64,000 nt of DNA from the NCBI GenBank assembly GCA_000697055.1, contig JNDT01002392.1:310001-374000 (forward strand). The letters run 5' to 3'. The notes beneath the pieces were generated by a model. That model did no database searches and had not been told where the DNA came from. It saw only the letters and a program-made list of their open reading frames with translations. A program made the translations under genes and the position numbers. Positions 1-11,918 of this stretch are shown one piece after another. The first letter of the stretch is position 1. Each line of letters begins with the position of its first letter. The DNA is from Saksenaea vasiformis B4078. Taxonomy: Eukaryota; Mucoromycota; Mucoromycetes; Mucorales; Saksenaeaceae.

Positions 1-47
1 CTCTGTATTACACGTTAATAAGAAGTCCATAGTATGAGCTGTGTCCT

Positions 48-82
<35 letters not shown>

Positions 83-3000
83 TCTTGGGTCTTGTTTGCC
101 TGAAGGGTATATGATTCTAGCCATTGTCTGAAGGTATCCAGCATGGCTATTATATCGCGGTTAGGCTCAAATCTGTTCACGGCGCCAGCATATTGTGATA
201 GCAAGGATGCAACAGATTGCTGAATCATCTCTTGATTCTTCGTAATCTACAACATACATGAGACTTAATCCTGGAAATCGCTTTCTACCTTCTCTAATGC
301 TTCATGCTTCTCCATCCAGTCGTTTTCTGCTCTTGATACCATGTCTCTTGTCTAAAAGGAAGCGTTTAATATACTGTGGTAGATGCGTGTTATTTTAACA
401 GACCTGTGAAAGTTTCTGCTTAATTTCAGCACGAGCTTGCTCACTGTTATCCATTTCCTTCGTCATCTGCTCCAACTTCTCTCTCATCTATTTTTTTTTT
501 GAAAAAGATAGAGATTGATCGGTAAAAGCCGCCGGGAAGATAATATCCATTCTTACCTGACGCTTTTCTTCTGTGGATGTTTCGATGTAAGCAGCAAGTT
601 CATTACGAACCTGGCGTAGAACACCGTTCAACGTCTCTTTCTCGTGCTCTAAAGCTTCTTTCTCTTGTTTCCATCGATCCTCGAGCATTAACAGCTTTTG
701 TGTTTCGGTTTCTTGGTTCTGTTGGATATCGCTGTCAAAAGCAGCTCGTATTTGTTTGACCTCCTTGCTGTGCTCCTCCTGGAGTTGTCGAATTTTATCG
801 TCTTGCTCTTTCCGCAGACTCTCGTTGATACAGCGCTGTTCCTCCAATGCTTTTTCCAGATTATTAAGCTAACCAAAACGGTGGTTAATATAACTGATAA
901 CAGCTGACATTCACCGTACTTTGTCACGCCAGTCAACTTCCACGTTAGCAACGCGGATTTCCGCTAGGTTGTCCTTGATCTGAGCTTCCTTTAAAAGCTG
1001 TCAATATGTGATACTGGTAAGTCTGAAGAAAGAAAGGAAGAAAAACAACCATCGAAACTTACACTTTTCCGGTTTTCTTCGTAAGTGTGGCGCTCTTCCT
1101 CTAACATTTGCTCCAGCTCATGAATCTGGAATCTCAGATCCTCTTTTTCGTTCTCACTTTGGGAAACCTAGAAAATTATCAGCTGTTGACCTATGATATT
1201 CATTTACATACTTTCTCCTGCTCTTCTGCTAGTTGTCTGCGGAGTATTTCGAGAGACTCACTATGACTTTTGACTTCATCCTTCAACTTGTTGATTTCAT
1301 CTTGCATGTCGCCACGCTCTTTTCCTAAAGTCTGTATCTTTCGTTCCGCTGCACTCAGCTTCAGCTTTATATCATCTGCCTGCTCCGCTCGTTGTTTCAA
1401 ATCATCTCCAACGATGGAATAGGTCGAAGATGCTGTAGAAGCAGTTCGTGGGCTATGCTTCGTCATTTCCCCTGTCTGCGTCATGCTCATGCTGGATTTG
1501 AAGTTTTGCTGAAGTGCTCTTTCCAGCGAGCGTATCCGTGCCTCATATGTCTAATGAGATAGTTAAAAGTCTGTGTCGCAGATAGTAAGAAGTTGCTTAC
1601 CTTTAACTGTTCTTCGGCATCGCCTAATGCTTTTGTTTTTTGCTGCAATTGAAATTCAGATTCTGAGATAGACGCAGTTGAAACATCAGCTGCAGAAATG
1701 AATAGTTGTAAGCAATGTCGATACCAACGCTGTAGCCTATCATAATTTAACTTACGCTGAGCATTCCACGCTGAACTGCTATGCCTGTTCCGGGGTGGCC
1801 TTTCTAGAAAAACTTTAAAAAGATTAGAGTTGTTCGCAAATCTCACACACATACAGGCTCCCTCTAGCGCTTTTAAGAAGTCCAGTTTAAGGCTGTCGAG
1901 CTGGCTATTCATCGTGGTGAGCAGATTAAGAATTCTCTCTCCATGCGTGTCACGACTAATAGCTTTCCGTGATATGGATCTTACAAAAATAAATGAGCCA
2001 ACTTTCTCTTTATTGTGGAAATGATACCTTGACATCAGATTCGATTTTGTCAAGCGAACTGGCGACCGCATAGCATCTATTCGCTTGTTAACTGCCAAAG
2101 ACGGACGGTTCGAAGATGGTGAGCTGCTTTGTGTACGCGATGCTGAGTAAAATTGACTCAGAAGAGTGATCAGAGCTAATGATGATAACACGCGTTACTT
2201 TGAAGATAGTAATAGTAAACAGCTGTCATTACCAACAATATCTGCTCTCCCAATTTTTGGGTCATTGCTTTGCTCACGGATTGCAGTTATTTCACAGTGA
2301 GGTGCGGCATCGCCTATATCTATACTGAGGGTTAATCATATCCGATATATTGATGAATCAATGCTTACTTTGGACTTTAAATGGCAACGACGGAGTAACG
2401 TCATGTCGAAAGTATTCTCGTCTGTCTTCTTCTTGTGCGCGGTATCTGGCCAGCAGATCTGCGATAGTATTGGAACCTTCTACGAGTATCTAATTTTTTC
2501 TCCTTTAGTGAGCCTAAGGATAGCTTACAGCGACATTTACCGAGATGTATTCTCTGCGTCGCACCACTTCTATCATCAATGCACCCTAATTAGATATATG
2601 TGAGATAATGTACAATTTCACATGGTATCCGTGATTATTACGTAGGCAAACAAAACTTCTCTTGCGGTTTCCAGGTCTTGTTGATTGGCTTTTGATTTGA
2701 AATCTTCCAGCTTTTGATTGGCACGGTCTACACGTGGATGCACTGAGGCAATATCGCTTTGCAGTTGTGAAATGACGTTCATGTTTCTCAGGAATCGTTC
2801 CATAGCATTGCGTTTGATAAATACAAGATCAGTCACTTTTTGTCGAATGCTTGCTTCATAGTTGTATAATTTAGGGATGTAATCGTTAATGTGAATTTCC
2901 GTCAAGTGGTTAAAGGCCTCAAGTGTTTTCTTTGCATGCGACGGCAATGTCTGGGGCACAAAAGTTTTGTCTGCGATTTGTATTGATCCGTTTTTTGCAT

Positions 3001-4257
3001 GGGAGGTGCTCAATGAAAGGGAGGAAAAGAGGGAGGAAAGTGGCACCCGTAAGAGTTCGGCTATCTTGCTGTAGACACGGCTTAGGTCACGGTTAATTCG
3101 ATCGCGAATAAGTTGAGATTTCGCTTGTATTTCCATAATATCAGCAAGCGTTGTATCAAGTAGTTGTAGGTCATGATCTTCGGCAATCTGGCTTTGCAGC
3201 TCTTCTTCGTAGCGTTTCAAATCAGTGCCTAATGACCGCAGTTCACGGATTTCGACGTTCAAGAACTCGCACAGTTCAGCAGTGTCATCTTTCACTTTCA
3301 TTATTCGCTTTTCGTCAATAAAATCAATCAAGCGTGTTTTTCCTTGCACTGAGGTGTCGACCCAGATATTTTCTCGAATGCTTTCATGTATACGGATACT
3401 ACGAACGATGTCCAGATCTATTTTGGCTGCCTCCACCAAGCTTGATTGCTTCGCCAGTTCTTTTTCCGCATGTGTGGAAAAGTCTTGAATTCCCTCGATC
3501 ATTGTCCGATTGTATGTGCCCAGATTTGTCATCGCCACATTTAGTGCCATACTTTGCGATTTTTGATTGTTTACGATGGTCTTTGCCAACTCAGTGTGAG
3601 TAGTGGCGGCCGTTATCAAGGACTAATAGACAAATGAATATTTACTTTCTACAAAGAAATCTTTGCGTACTTGGCTGTAAACATCGAAGCTTGAGAACAC
3701 GGAAAGATATTGCTCACAACTCTGAGACAAGGCTTGTTCCGAACTGGAACCAGGGTTACGCAAAGCCTGCAAAGTCAGTGAAGCTATTTCAAGGTTAAAC
3801 ATGTAACATGGATACTGATTAAGTAGACAAACCATCAAATTGCTGAATTCTGGGCTCAAGGCTGGGCATTTCCATATCCAACAATGTTGATACTTCCTCT
3901 GGAGTTGCCCCAAGATATTGACGGTCAAAACAAAATACAATATATTCGTCCTAGAAGTAATAGGTGTGTTAAGAGAGGTGTTTTATGAGTAAGCAGCGCA
4001 CCTGTCCAGTAGCTTCAATAATTTCTCTGACTTGTTCTTGTTTCACTTGGCTTCCGCAGCTTGTCATGAGAATCTGAGAAGTGGCGGGGACTCCTGTACA
4101 ATGTTCGAGCTCTTGCTTGAGATCATCGAGTCTGCAGAGGTGAAACAGATGAGATGTGTACCAAACATAGAGAAAGAAATACTTGCGTTTGGATCTGGTA
4201 GTAAGAATCATTGTGCCAACTCACTTGCTGGCCAGTCTCAGCTCGGTATATTTTCAT
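1..4257 (-). CDS. ATG11: Autophagy-related protein 11 (Atg11/FIP200 family), 3' end outside window
   Basis: Atg11 is the scaffold of selective autophagy; it binds cargo receptors and the Atg1 kinase complex at the phagophore assembly site. The start at 4257 reads MKIYRAETGQQ and opens a ubiquitin-like N-terminus. Exon 2 (4131-4002) begins LDDLKQELEHCTG, and exon 3 (from 3950) carries DEYIVFCFDRQYLG. A long helical Atg17-like region follows (about 3619-2650), then EVVRRREYIS and ADLLARYRAQEEDRREYF, the RR-containing motif that closes this domain in Atg11 proteins. From about 2340 to 1 the exons encode long coiled coils, as expected before the C-terminal Atg11 domain, which lies off the left edge. 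Introns are about 50 nt. The first (4186-4132) fits only as GC-AG. Multiple exons were traced by eye and some junctions in the coiled-coil part are uncertain. Family assignment is strong; the exact gene model is moderate. Confidence 0.88.
50..79. repeat. Poly-T run of 30
   Basis: Uninterrupted T30 directly beside an ATG11 exon, in intron sequence of the minus-strand gene (poly-A when read in the gene sense). It is liable to length error in assembly. Confidence 0.95.
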
Positions 4258-5079
4258 GGCAAATGCTGAGCAATCCGATGAAGTAGATGCAAATTAGCAA
4301 AGACTTGGCTACGGCCGAAGAGTGACAACAAAAACAACAGGAAGATAAGACCAGAATTGCATGAATTGAATGACACCCCTCAGTTTTTCATATCCGTCAC
4401 GCGACATGCCAATTTTGGCAATGTTACTTTGTGAAATTGGGAAACTCGCATGCCTCTGGTCGCTGCGCAAAATAATGGCCAGTCCGGAAAGTGCAAGGTA
4501 CACTAAGTGTTGTGAACATTGTGCAAATCAAATAGGATAGTGTACAAAGAAAAGAAAGCATATCGTTTGCCCAACTCCCTGTTTTCTTATCACTCGGGGA
4601 TGCGCGGAGATTAAGCCGCATGCTGACGAAAAGAGGTTTGATGATTTCCTTCTGCTGATGGCAAAAAATGGCCAGCTGAAGAATTCCACCCCCAGCACTT
4701 CACTGTTAAAATTTTCTCCTATTGATTCCTGTTCTTTTCACAATGAAATGGAATTTCTCATTGAATGGAGTTTGAAGGTACTGAAACCCTAGTTAGACGC
4801 TGGCGTACATTTTTGTGTATACCAGGACACTGCATGCTAATACGTGCTTAAGCCATTCTCAAATTTATTATCCTTTCTAATTCAGATATATACACAGTGT
4901 TACGAATTCGCACATCCTGATAATCCAAAGTCTAAACGTAACTTTTATATGTCTGCATTCCAGATTATCCTGCAAACAAGAACTGTCTCTAAGAAATACA
5001 CGCTGTGTCTTGCATACATCAAAACAAAAACAAAAACATGTCTCGTAATTTGATGAGCAAAGGAGGTGCAAGAGGCTAC
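4258..5079. other. Intergenic, no gene recognised
   Basis: Upstream region of ATG11. Only short frames without recognisable motifs are present. It should contain the ATG11 promoter, but I see no distinctive element. Confidence 0.6.
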
Positions 5080-5480
5080 ATGCTTTGCAGGTTGTTGTTT
5101 TCTGTGAAGATACTCCGATTCAGAGAGCAGAGGGTGCCTCACTTTTTCGGCTAATTAAGTGGGTTTATCCGTCGCACTGGCGTTTTCCCTTTTCTGTTGT
5201 CGCTTTTGCCGAGAGTGGATCTGCGCGTACTTCATACCATATTCATCCAGTTGTGATGACCCTTTGATGATGAGTAGATTCAAGGATACACCTCGCTTCT
5301 GTGGTTGAGACATTGGTTCGGGCAGACAGCATTTGAAGGATTCAATGATGTTTCAGGCTTCCCTTTATAAGAAGTTCAGTAAATATTGCGTTTTTACTCC
5401 TTTACGTTTTGCTTTTTTTCTTTCGCTTTATCTATTTGGTATGTACTGCTGGAGTGATTCAATAATGTGAAGTAAACGTA
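5080..5480 (+). repeat. Dispersed repeat, family B, copy 1
   Basis: This stretch resembles about 9170-9560. Shared blocks in the same order include GAGAGTGGAT, TTTGAAGGATTCAATGATGT / GTGAAGGATTCAATGATGT, GGATACAC, and TTTATAA shortly before a conserved AATATTGC / AATGTTGC. Similarity is patchy, so this is an old duplication. No coding potential was seen. Confidence 0.6.
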
Positions 5481-5576
5481 CGATTGATCGATTGAGTTCG
5501 TTGAGGTGAGCTTTTGTCATGTAGCCCTCTCCCTCTCTTTTCCTTTCTTTCTTTCTTTTTTTATCTTTTTCTCCTT

Positions 5577-6165
5577 GTACTGTTTATTGAACACTATTTT
5601 ACGCTGCTCTAAACAAATTAGGCGCCCATCAAGAGCCAAGTTTGCGCTACGGAAGAAATTAAATATATGGTCATCAGTTAATGAATTGATAACAAAATCA
5701 TGCGTTTACTTGCATAAATTTGGCCAAAGCTGCACGCATAATTTATTGGAGTAGTATAAAATGGCATTCACGATTAGTAAATGAAAGATGTTTGATGTCT
5801 TTTTGCTTACCCCCGAAGGGCACTCCTACCCTCTGATAGGAGCCTGCCCCGCACCTTAACCGGTGGGGACGGCGAGATTGGTTCGGCACGGCTTTGTGGT
5901 CGGCTTTGGGAGTGTAACGACCAGGAGTCTGAACAATAGACAAAAAGACATGAGGAATCCCGTATGTATGGTCGATCTCCGTACGTACCGAGGATGTAAT
6001 AAAGAAAACAGAGCCAAAGAAAAGAAAATGAACCACGCATTTCTTTAAATACGATCATTTTGGGTGGAGCCTGTCCTTATCGTGAGACATTTCTACTGCT
6101 TCCGGTGGGATCCTGGGAATCCATCACTGGAGCGAGACTCTAGTTATCCAGCCGCGAATTATTCC
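5577..6165 (+). repeat. Dispersed repeat family A, copy at 5.6 kb
   Basis: Begins with the family head TTTATTGAACA followed by TTTTACGCTGCTCTAAACAAA. It continues through TGATGTCTTTTTGCTTACCC, a short G-rich block, AACAATAGACAAAAAGACATGAG, GAGCCAAAGAAAAG and CTTATCGTGAGACATTT, ending near CCATCACTGGAGCGA. The same blocks recur in order at about 18.6, 29.1, 31.4 (reverse), 32.3, 55 (reverse) and 56 kb. No intact coding frame is shared among copies. This is probably a non-autonomous or decayed transposable element; the borders are approximate. Confidence 0.75.
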
Positions 6166-6417
6166 TTCCATATAACTGCCAAATTCCTCCTTCTTGTCCG
6201 ACGTACAAGTGTAGAAAGTGGGTGAATCTTGGCTAGCATTACGCATGTGACCGCAAATGGTGACACACAGAAATGTAAAGCGCACCGTGTCACACAAATC
6301 CAACTTTTGGCAAAAAGTTCGGTACCGTCACTCAAGTAACTTATTCCTGACATGCTATTTCAATAGAATCCCGGGTATTCGGCATCTTGATCCCAGTCTC
6401 TCTGTTAACTACATCTC

Positions 6418-7899
6418 ATGCCTTCACCTTGCATCACTGCCAATGAGTAAAGCATCTTGCGCTAGCTACTCTTGGAAAACTCATCTCACTCATTCTCTTT
6501 GCAGGAATGTTCCTGACTGGGCAAAAAAACCATTGCTTGGCTTCTCCACGTGGTCTACACAACTTCTGGATAATGTTCCAGGATACGGAGGAAAACATAT
6601 TAACCCATGGTACGTTAAAGCTATTCGCATCTATAATGAATTAATCATTACAAAGGTTTAACGAGCAATCGATCCGTGAAATATCAGACGTAATGAGAGC
6701 TACAATGCCTCAATATGAATATATAAATCTAGATTCGGGATGGTAACCTGGAGTACCGCTGCGGCTCCTTCTTTTCTAACGAGGTAACTAGGTGTGACAA
6801 TTTAGATGAGTATGGACGATGGGTGTACCGAGATGATCTATTTCCCAACGGCCTTGCATCATTATCAAAGCATCTTGAAAACAATGGCCACAAGCTTGGT
6901 CTATACCTACTTCCTGGGATCCGTAAGGACGCAGTTGACGCCGGAGCTGTAATTAAGGGAACGAATATACCACTGGCATCACTGGTGAAGCAGAAGAAGC
7001 AAGGCAATGGATTCAAAAATGTAACATATATGCCGGATGAACATAATGAATTGGTGCAGAAGTACTATGACTCCCTTGCTGAGCTGTTTGCAAGCTGGAA
7101 TGTGAAGCTAGTAAAAATCGATGGTTGTGGACCCAGCATGGAGCAAGCACCCGACAGTCGTGCCTGTCTGGCCATGATGGCCAAAGCATTCAAAAGATAC
7201 GATATTTGGATCAATCTGTCGTGGTATCTGGATTCAAAATACGTGGAAGACTGGTCTGCTTTGGCGAATGGAGCACGCATTTACATTGATATTGAATCCT
7301 ATTCTACACGATCAATGACCACCTCATACCGCGTGTTCCAACGTATTACACAAGCGGCGAATTGGGCTAATCGGGAACAAGTGGGTGGCCATCGGGGTTT
7401 TTTCGTGGATCTCGACGCGGTGTTGGTGGGTATGACTGTGGATGGGAAGTGTGTCGATGGCCTGGACAACGACGATGTAAGGAGGTCCTATGTGAGCTTT
7501 TGGGCTCTTGTCAGTTCTGTGTTCTGCATCGGCGCGGATCCACGAAAGTTGCCGGCAAAATATCTGGAAATGTTGAACAACCCCGATGTGCTAGCAATCC
7601 ATCGTTCAGGGATCATGGCCCGTCCCATCGATTCTGGCGATGTATGGATGAACCGCAAGCAAGTATGGTGGAAGCGCTTGCCCGATGGTCGGGTTTGTTG
7701 TGGACTATTTAACGCACATGTTTATCGCATCATGCTGGGTAAAAGTCATCGTGTAAAGTTTAAGCTGTCGGACGTTGGAATGCAATCCGCTGAGATCAAG
7801 GATGTCTGGACTGGCCTACACTTGGGCACATACACTGATAGTTACAGTGTTTCGCTTGATCCAGGTCAATGCCAGCTTTTGTTTCTTTCGCCCAAGTGA
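6418..7899 (+). CDS. GH27 alpha-galactosidase-like glycoside hydrolase
   Basis: Retaining alpha-galactosidase-type enzyme that would release terminal alpha-galactose from oligosaccharides or glycans. Proposed exons 6418-6446, 6505-6609, 6656-6742 and 6792-7899 join in frame to 442 residues. Start of the fold: PLLGFSTWST, then INLDSGW, interrupted by the 49-nt intron 6743-6791. Next come GRWVYRDDLFPNG and KLGLYLLPG. The nucleophile segment LVKIDGCGPS corresponds to the FDGC motif of GH27, and IYIDIES occupies the place of the acid/base Asp. The C-terminal part (DVWTGLHLGTY) fits the usual beta-sandwich domain. No signal peptide is visible with the short first exon, so exon 1 is the weakest part; a secreted form with an unseen upstream exon is possible. 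It converges on TLG2, with the two stop codons only about 34 bp apart. Confidence 0.82.
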
Positions 7900-7932
7900 A
7901 CCGCTTTAATGTACAAAAGTGTAGAAGAAGAA

Positions 7933-9139
7933 TTACTTTTTTTTGGGTTTGACGATTAGTATCACGATTAACAATAGAATAATAAGAATGAGTAAAAGTA
8001 TCAGCTTGCGCTTTCGAGTCTTGTTTTGGTATCTTGCACCCTGCATTGTGGCGTAAGCACACTCAATCGAAGATGCTCTAACAGCCTACCTGATCCAGTT
8101 CCCCAACAGCTTGCTTAACTTGTATATTTGTCTGCTCGATGTTAAAATCAATGCGATCTAACATCGAGCCCTGATCAATCACTAAGGTTTGTAGATCTCT
8201 AAATATCTCTGCAAGCTGATGTATTGATTTGGCGATCTGAGTTATTTCTCTTTCTCGCTGGTCAATCACAGCATCGTTAGCTTGAAGTACTGCTAGCTGT
8301 GATTCTGTAAATCCCTGTTCTTCAGGTAAGTAAGGAGCATTCGTTAAACGTACACCAGCTACATACCACTTGGACATCTTCGTCTAATAATAATTCTGCT
8401 GCCTCATCACTTAAGCTGGACTCCAAACCAAGAATATCTGCTTTACGATTTTCTTGCCCTTGCATTTCTAGATTGATGATATTAGATCCATAGAGCCAAG
8501 AAATTCCGTTACTTGCTTTGAAGATACGAAGATTGTTGCTTCCTGAATGCTGTCGAAACCTCCTGTACTTTGGTAGCCAGACTAGTCTGGACATTCTTCG
8601 CTAACGCCTGGTCTTGCTGTGCTCCACTGATGGCTTCCACATGGATACGCTGAATGTCCCGTTTTATACGATAAAATTCCTAGCGAAACAACATCAGAAT
8701 CTCGTCCAAAGACTTTTGGCATTTGTACATTGGTGATTTCGTCTGTTAGTTGCTCGATTGCCGCCTCGTCGGAAGACCGGTCATCGAATCCAGGAAGTAG
8801 ATGTTTTCGGTGCATTCCGTCGAGCCTAGAGACTTTTCGATCGTCAGCAAAGAGTTTCGACGATGTGCCTTACTTTTTGTTTTGATGTCATCTAATGCTT
8901 CGGTTACCTCATCGATGACATCCACCCTGAGAAGTATGTGTTTTAATGTGCGTCTAAAAGATTTGCCAAGCAAATTACCACTGAGGAGGCAGCACAGACA
9001 TCTCAATGACGCTGTCTGAGCTCTCGATTAATCCTTCAGTTTCTGCTGAACTCCCTGTAAGGTGCGGTGCAGAACTTTGCGTCCGTGCATATGAATTTCG
9101 GTACTGGAAAAAGAGCAATGTTCGACTTCGCGTAGTCAT
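7933..9139 (-). CDS. TLG2: Endosomal/TGN t-SNARE, syntaxin-16/Tlg2 family
   Basis: Qa-SNARE for membrane fusion at the trans-Golgi network and endosomes. The start at 9139 reads MTTRSRTLLFFQYRNSY, the typical Tlg2/syntaxin-16 beginning that contacts a Vps45-type SM protein. Exon 1 (9139-8979) joins exon 2 (from 8926) to give LPPQWVDVIDEV, a hallmark of the Habc start. The SNARE helix contains QREREITQIAKSIHQLAEIF, with the zero-layer Gln in VIDQGSMLDRIDFNIEQTN. After a last small intron, the tail RYQNKTRKRK precedes a Leu/Ile/Val-only membrane anchor, then KPKKK and the stop at 7935-7933. At least five short introns are implied, and I did not resolve every junction in the Habc region. Assignment to this syntaxin subgroup is confident. 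Confidence 0.88.
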
Positions 9140-9169
9140 GGCTGGAAAGAGCTGAAAGAAAAGGAAGCG

Positions 9170-9560
9170 TAATTTCTGTGCAACCAAATTTGTTCTGAGC
9201 AGATAATGCAGATTTATCCGCCACGCTGACAATTTCTCGTACACCTTGACGTTTTTAACGAGAGTGGATTTGCACAGACTCCAACTTGAGTTGGGCGCTC
9301 TCATCCGAGGACAAATGCTTATCTGATTGGAAACCTTGTGTTAAAAAAATCCGTATTTGCACGTAACTCATATCGTATCCATCAACTGTGATTGGGTTTT
9401 ATAATGCGTGAACTCAGAGGATACACGGCAATTCTATGTGAATGTCACCGTCTTGGATAGGCAGCGCGTGAAGGATTCAATGATGTTGGGGAGCATGTGT
9501 CAGATGGCTCTTTTATAAACAACCCAGGAAATGTTGCCCTTTTCTCTTCTTTACCTCTTG
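9170..9560 (+). repeat. Dispersed repeat, family B, copy 2
   Basis: Diverged partner of 5080-5480 (see that entry for shared blocks). It lies immediately 5' of the TLG2 start, so it may supply part of that gene's promoter region. No coding signal. Confidence 0.6.
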
Positions 9561-9568
9561 CTTATTCA

Positions 9569-9705
9569 CTACGGGAAGCCTGTTCCCTGATTGACTACTT
9601 TTTCCTAAGTAAAAAATAGTCCACCAGGGACCTGTACCACACCAGTTCCTGATGGACTACTTTTTATTAAGGGAAAAGTAGTCAATCAGAAACCGGCTTC
9701 CCGTA
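9569..9705. mobile_element. Foldback MITE with TA target duplication
   Basis: A 137-bp near-palindrome. The left arm starts TACGGGAAGCC and carries CTGATTGACTACTTTT and TAGTCCACCAGGGA. The right arm carries the complementary TCCTGATGGACTA and AAAAGTAGTCAATCAG and ends GGCTTCCCGTA. If the terminal inverted repeat is CGGGAAGCC, the flanking TA on both sides is the target-site duplication expected of Tc1/mariner-type elements. Arms of about 65 bp are separated by only a few bases, and there is no coding capacity. Unlike family A it looks well preserved. Confidence 0.85.
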
Positions 9706-11216
9706 ATGGTTATACTTTGCATTTTTCTTCGGTAAGAGTTAGTGCCATATGAATCAACTGTGTGACTGATAATTCGAATTGGCGAGGTGTGTTGTCGCTC
9801 TTGTAGCCTTCCCATGAGATAACAAAGCGTCATCGAACGTGTGCTTAATGTGTGGTTTTTTACGCTATTCTGATAAACCTTGTGCCTATGGGGAATCGAG
9901 TTTCACGAAGTAAATATTTACTTCTTCTCATAGATGATATACTAGCCACATTTATTTTATTTTCTGTCAACGCAAACTTGATTCCTTCATGGGCGCAGAA
10001 TTTGTTTAGAATGGCATGCATTACGATTCAAATAAATAGTAATGCAGATTTCCAAAGAATTGGCCAGTTCCCGTATCCTTCTCAATGCTATCTGACAATT
10101 TCACCAGACGATGAACTCGATACTTTCAGGGGAACGGTGACAAATCGATGCTCACTTCTTGAACACTTGCTTCTTTCAACCGCCTTTGTAAGACATACGA
10201 TACATGACCTGCTCCTTTTCATCGGTCTTAACTTGCTACGATGACCCCCTTCTGGGTTTTGTAGGTACAGTAGTCAGTGAGAGCGTATCTGGATAAGCCT
10301 TGTCACGGATATATTCAATTATGAGAAACACCACCAAAGCGCTGGCATTTCGTCAAGTTAGGTAATATATGTCGTCATTTAAGCAAGGTGTTCCTACACC
10401 TTTCGCAATATTTTGCTCTCGTTTGTTTGTTGCTGCTTCCTTCCAGCTTTTTTATCATCAATACCATCAGTGCACCAACACATAACACACGACTTGTTGT
10501 TGAACACAGCGTGTGCGACAATGTTCCTATCTAATACCATAGATACTTTTGTCGCTTCCTCCAGCGCCTCCAAGAATACGTATCTCAGCTGGATCATTGA
10601 GTACAGAACATCGGCTATACTAGTTATGGACGACGAGTTTTCGTCTCCGCCATTTTATAATATCAGTATTGCACGATTCTGGCGAGAAGTACTATCCCGA
10701 TAAATGGAAGAAGGACCGAAAATTCTCATACCAGCAAGGATGACACAAAATACTCAGCGTCTAAAGCAATCTACATTCTGCTATCTGTGGTCTGCGGTCT
10801 GCATTAAATACATGGCTGCACTATACATAATGGACTCATTGTTAACTGTGCAGCCAAGTGTTCGAGCTCTGTATGTCCATATTTCAGGGCCGAGATATGA
10901 CAGATAAAGGATAAGCAGGATATCCATGGCAAGGCAGTAAAAACGTAAACAGAAAACTTGCTACAGCTCCATCACCGCCTTATTGTAATGTGTGGTATGT
11001 ATCGGATGAACTATGTGGAACAAAGGATATTTATACTTCATTCGCACATCCGCGCGGTTCTCCGTCTTTTCAGATACTACAGCGACTCGTCGTACATCAC
11101 ATCACCACCGCAGCTTAAAACACACACACACACGCACACATACATACATATATCCAAACCATCAGTTAAGGGTTAAACCATTCTTTTTATTTTTCAAAGA
11201 TAAACGAACAATCGTT
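9706..11216. other. Intergenic with degenerate family A fragment
   Basis: About 9850-10030 read on the minus strand contains TTCTAAACAAATTCTGCGCC, AAGTTTGCGTTGA and AATAGCGTAAAAAA. This matches the head region of repeat family A, in reverse orientation and strongly diverged. Open frames at 9852-10244 and 10413-10703 have no recognisable domain and are probably chance. A (CA)n tract lies near 11127-11143 and a 9-bp hairpin (TGGCTGCAC / GTGCAGCCA) near 10812-10856. No gene is supported. Confidence 0.5.
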
Positions 11217-11872
11217 TTACTCATCGTCAACAACAGTCGTTTCCAAACCTGGAGATAGCCATCATGGGAAAAGGAATCACATACAAAAAGCAAGATGGAA
11301 TGAGTAAACTCGCTTCATAGATAGGAGACAAAACGCAGAGCCACTCCATAAAGACAATAGTAATGCCTTCATTGACTGCACTGCTACATCTCCAACCTCT
11401 TGCGATCTCGCTGCTGGAAGTCAGCCATGCAATGCCACCACGTATTTTGGAGCATGCATGCCTTCTACCAGACAGCGTTTTCGACGACGACTTACCCTTG
11501 AAAGAAGCGACAGGGACGTAGGTGACATAGGAGTAGAGCTTCTCCTTAGCATCTTCTTCATCGTTACGCTTACGAGCAACACGGACGCGGATGCGGTGGT
11601 TGGTGTGCTTGACACCACGAGACCACAAGGCCTTGTTCAAAGCGGGATCAAGACGAACGTCCTTGGTACCCATAGACTTTTCGACGAAAGCCTTCACAGC
11701 CTTGACGGCATGGGGAGTGCGCTTGCGCAAAGATCTATCTCCTGGATCAATCACTGGAAATTGCAATCAATTCATGATAGTACCTGCCAAAGACATGCTT
11801 GTGCAAGTGAATGGTGTACTCGCGGGTAACAACGTCAGCGAGAGTGGAACGCTTCTGAGTAGTCTTGGACAT
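11217..11872 (-). CDS. RPL31: 60S ribosomal protein L31 (eL31)
   Basis: Structural protein of the large ribosomal subunit near the polypeptide exit tunnel. Exons 11872-11784, 11734-11496 and 11248-11217 total 360 nt, giving 119 residues, normal for eL31. The protein opens MSKTTQKRSTLADVVTREYT. The exon 1-2 junction restores VFGRSLRKRTPHAVKAVKAF, and the middle has DVRLDPALNKALWSRG, VKHTNHRIRVRVARKRN and YSYVTYVPVASFKG. The C-terminus is LETTVVDDE. Intron 1 is 49 nt and ends GAGATAG. Intron 2 is 247 nt, about five times the local norm. Codon choice is strongly biased (CGT, AAG, GTC), as expected of a highly expressed gene. A short tetranucleotide repeat lies just upstream of the ATG. Confidence 0.95.
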
Positions 11873-11895
11873 GGCAGTAACTTAAGATGGAGTCA

Positions 11896-11918
11896 GATGG
11901 ATGGATGGATGGATGGAT
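11896..11918. repeat. (GATG)n microsatellite
   Basis: About five copies of GATG/GATA lie 24 bp upstream of the RPL31 start codon, probably in its 5' leader or core promoter. Confidence 0.9.

Noticed and set aside
6257..6417. Extending the GH27 gene upstream in the open frame from 6257
   Set aside because: The translated stretch has no signal peptide and no family similarity, and a good intron (6447-6504) joins a short first exon to the conserved start of the fold.
9852..10244. 130-codon hydrophobic open frame
   Set aside because: It overlaps a degenerate reverse copy of repeat family A and has no recognisable motif.
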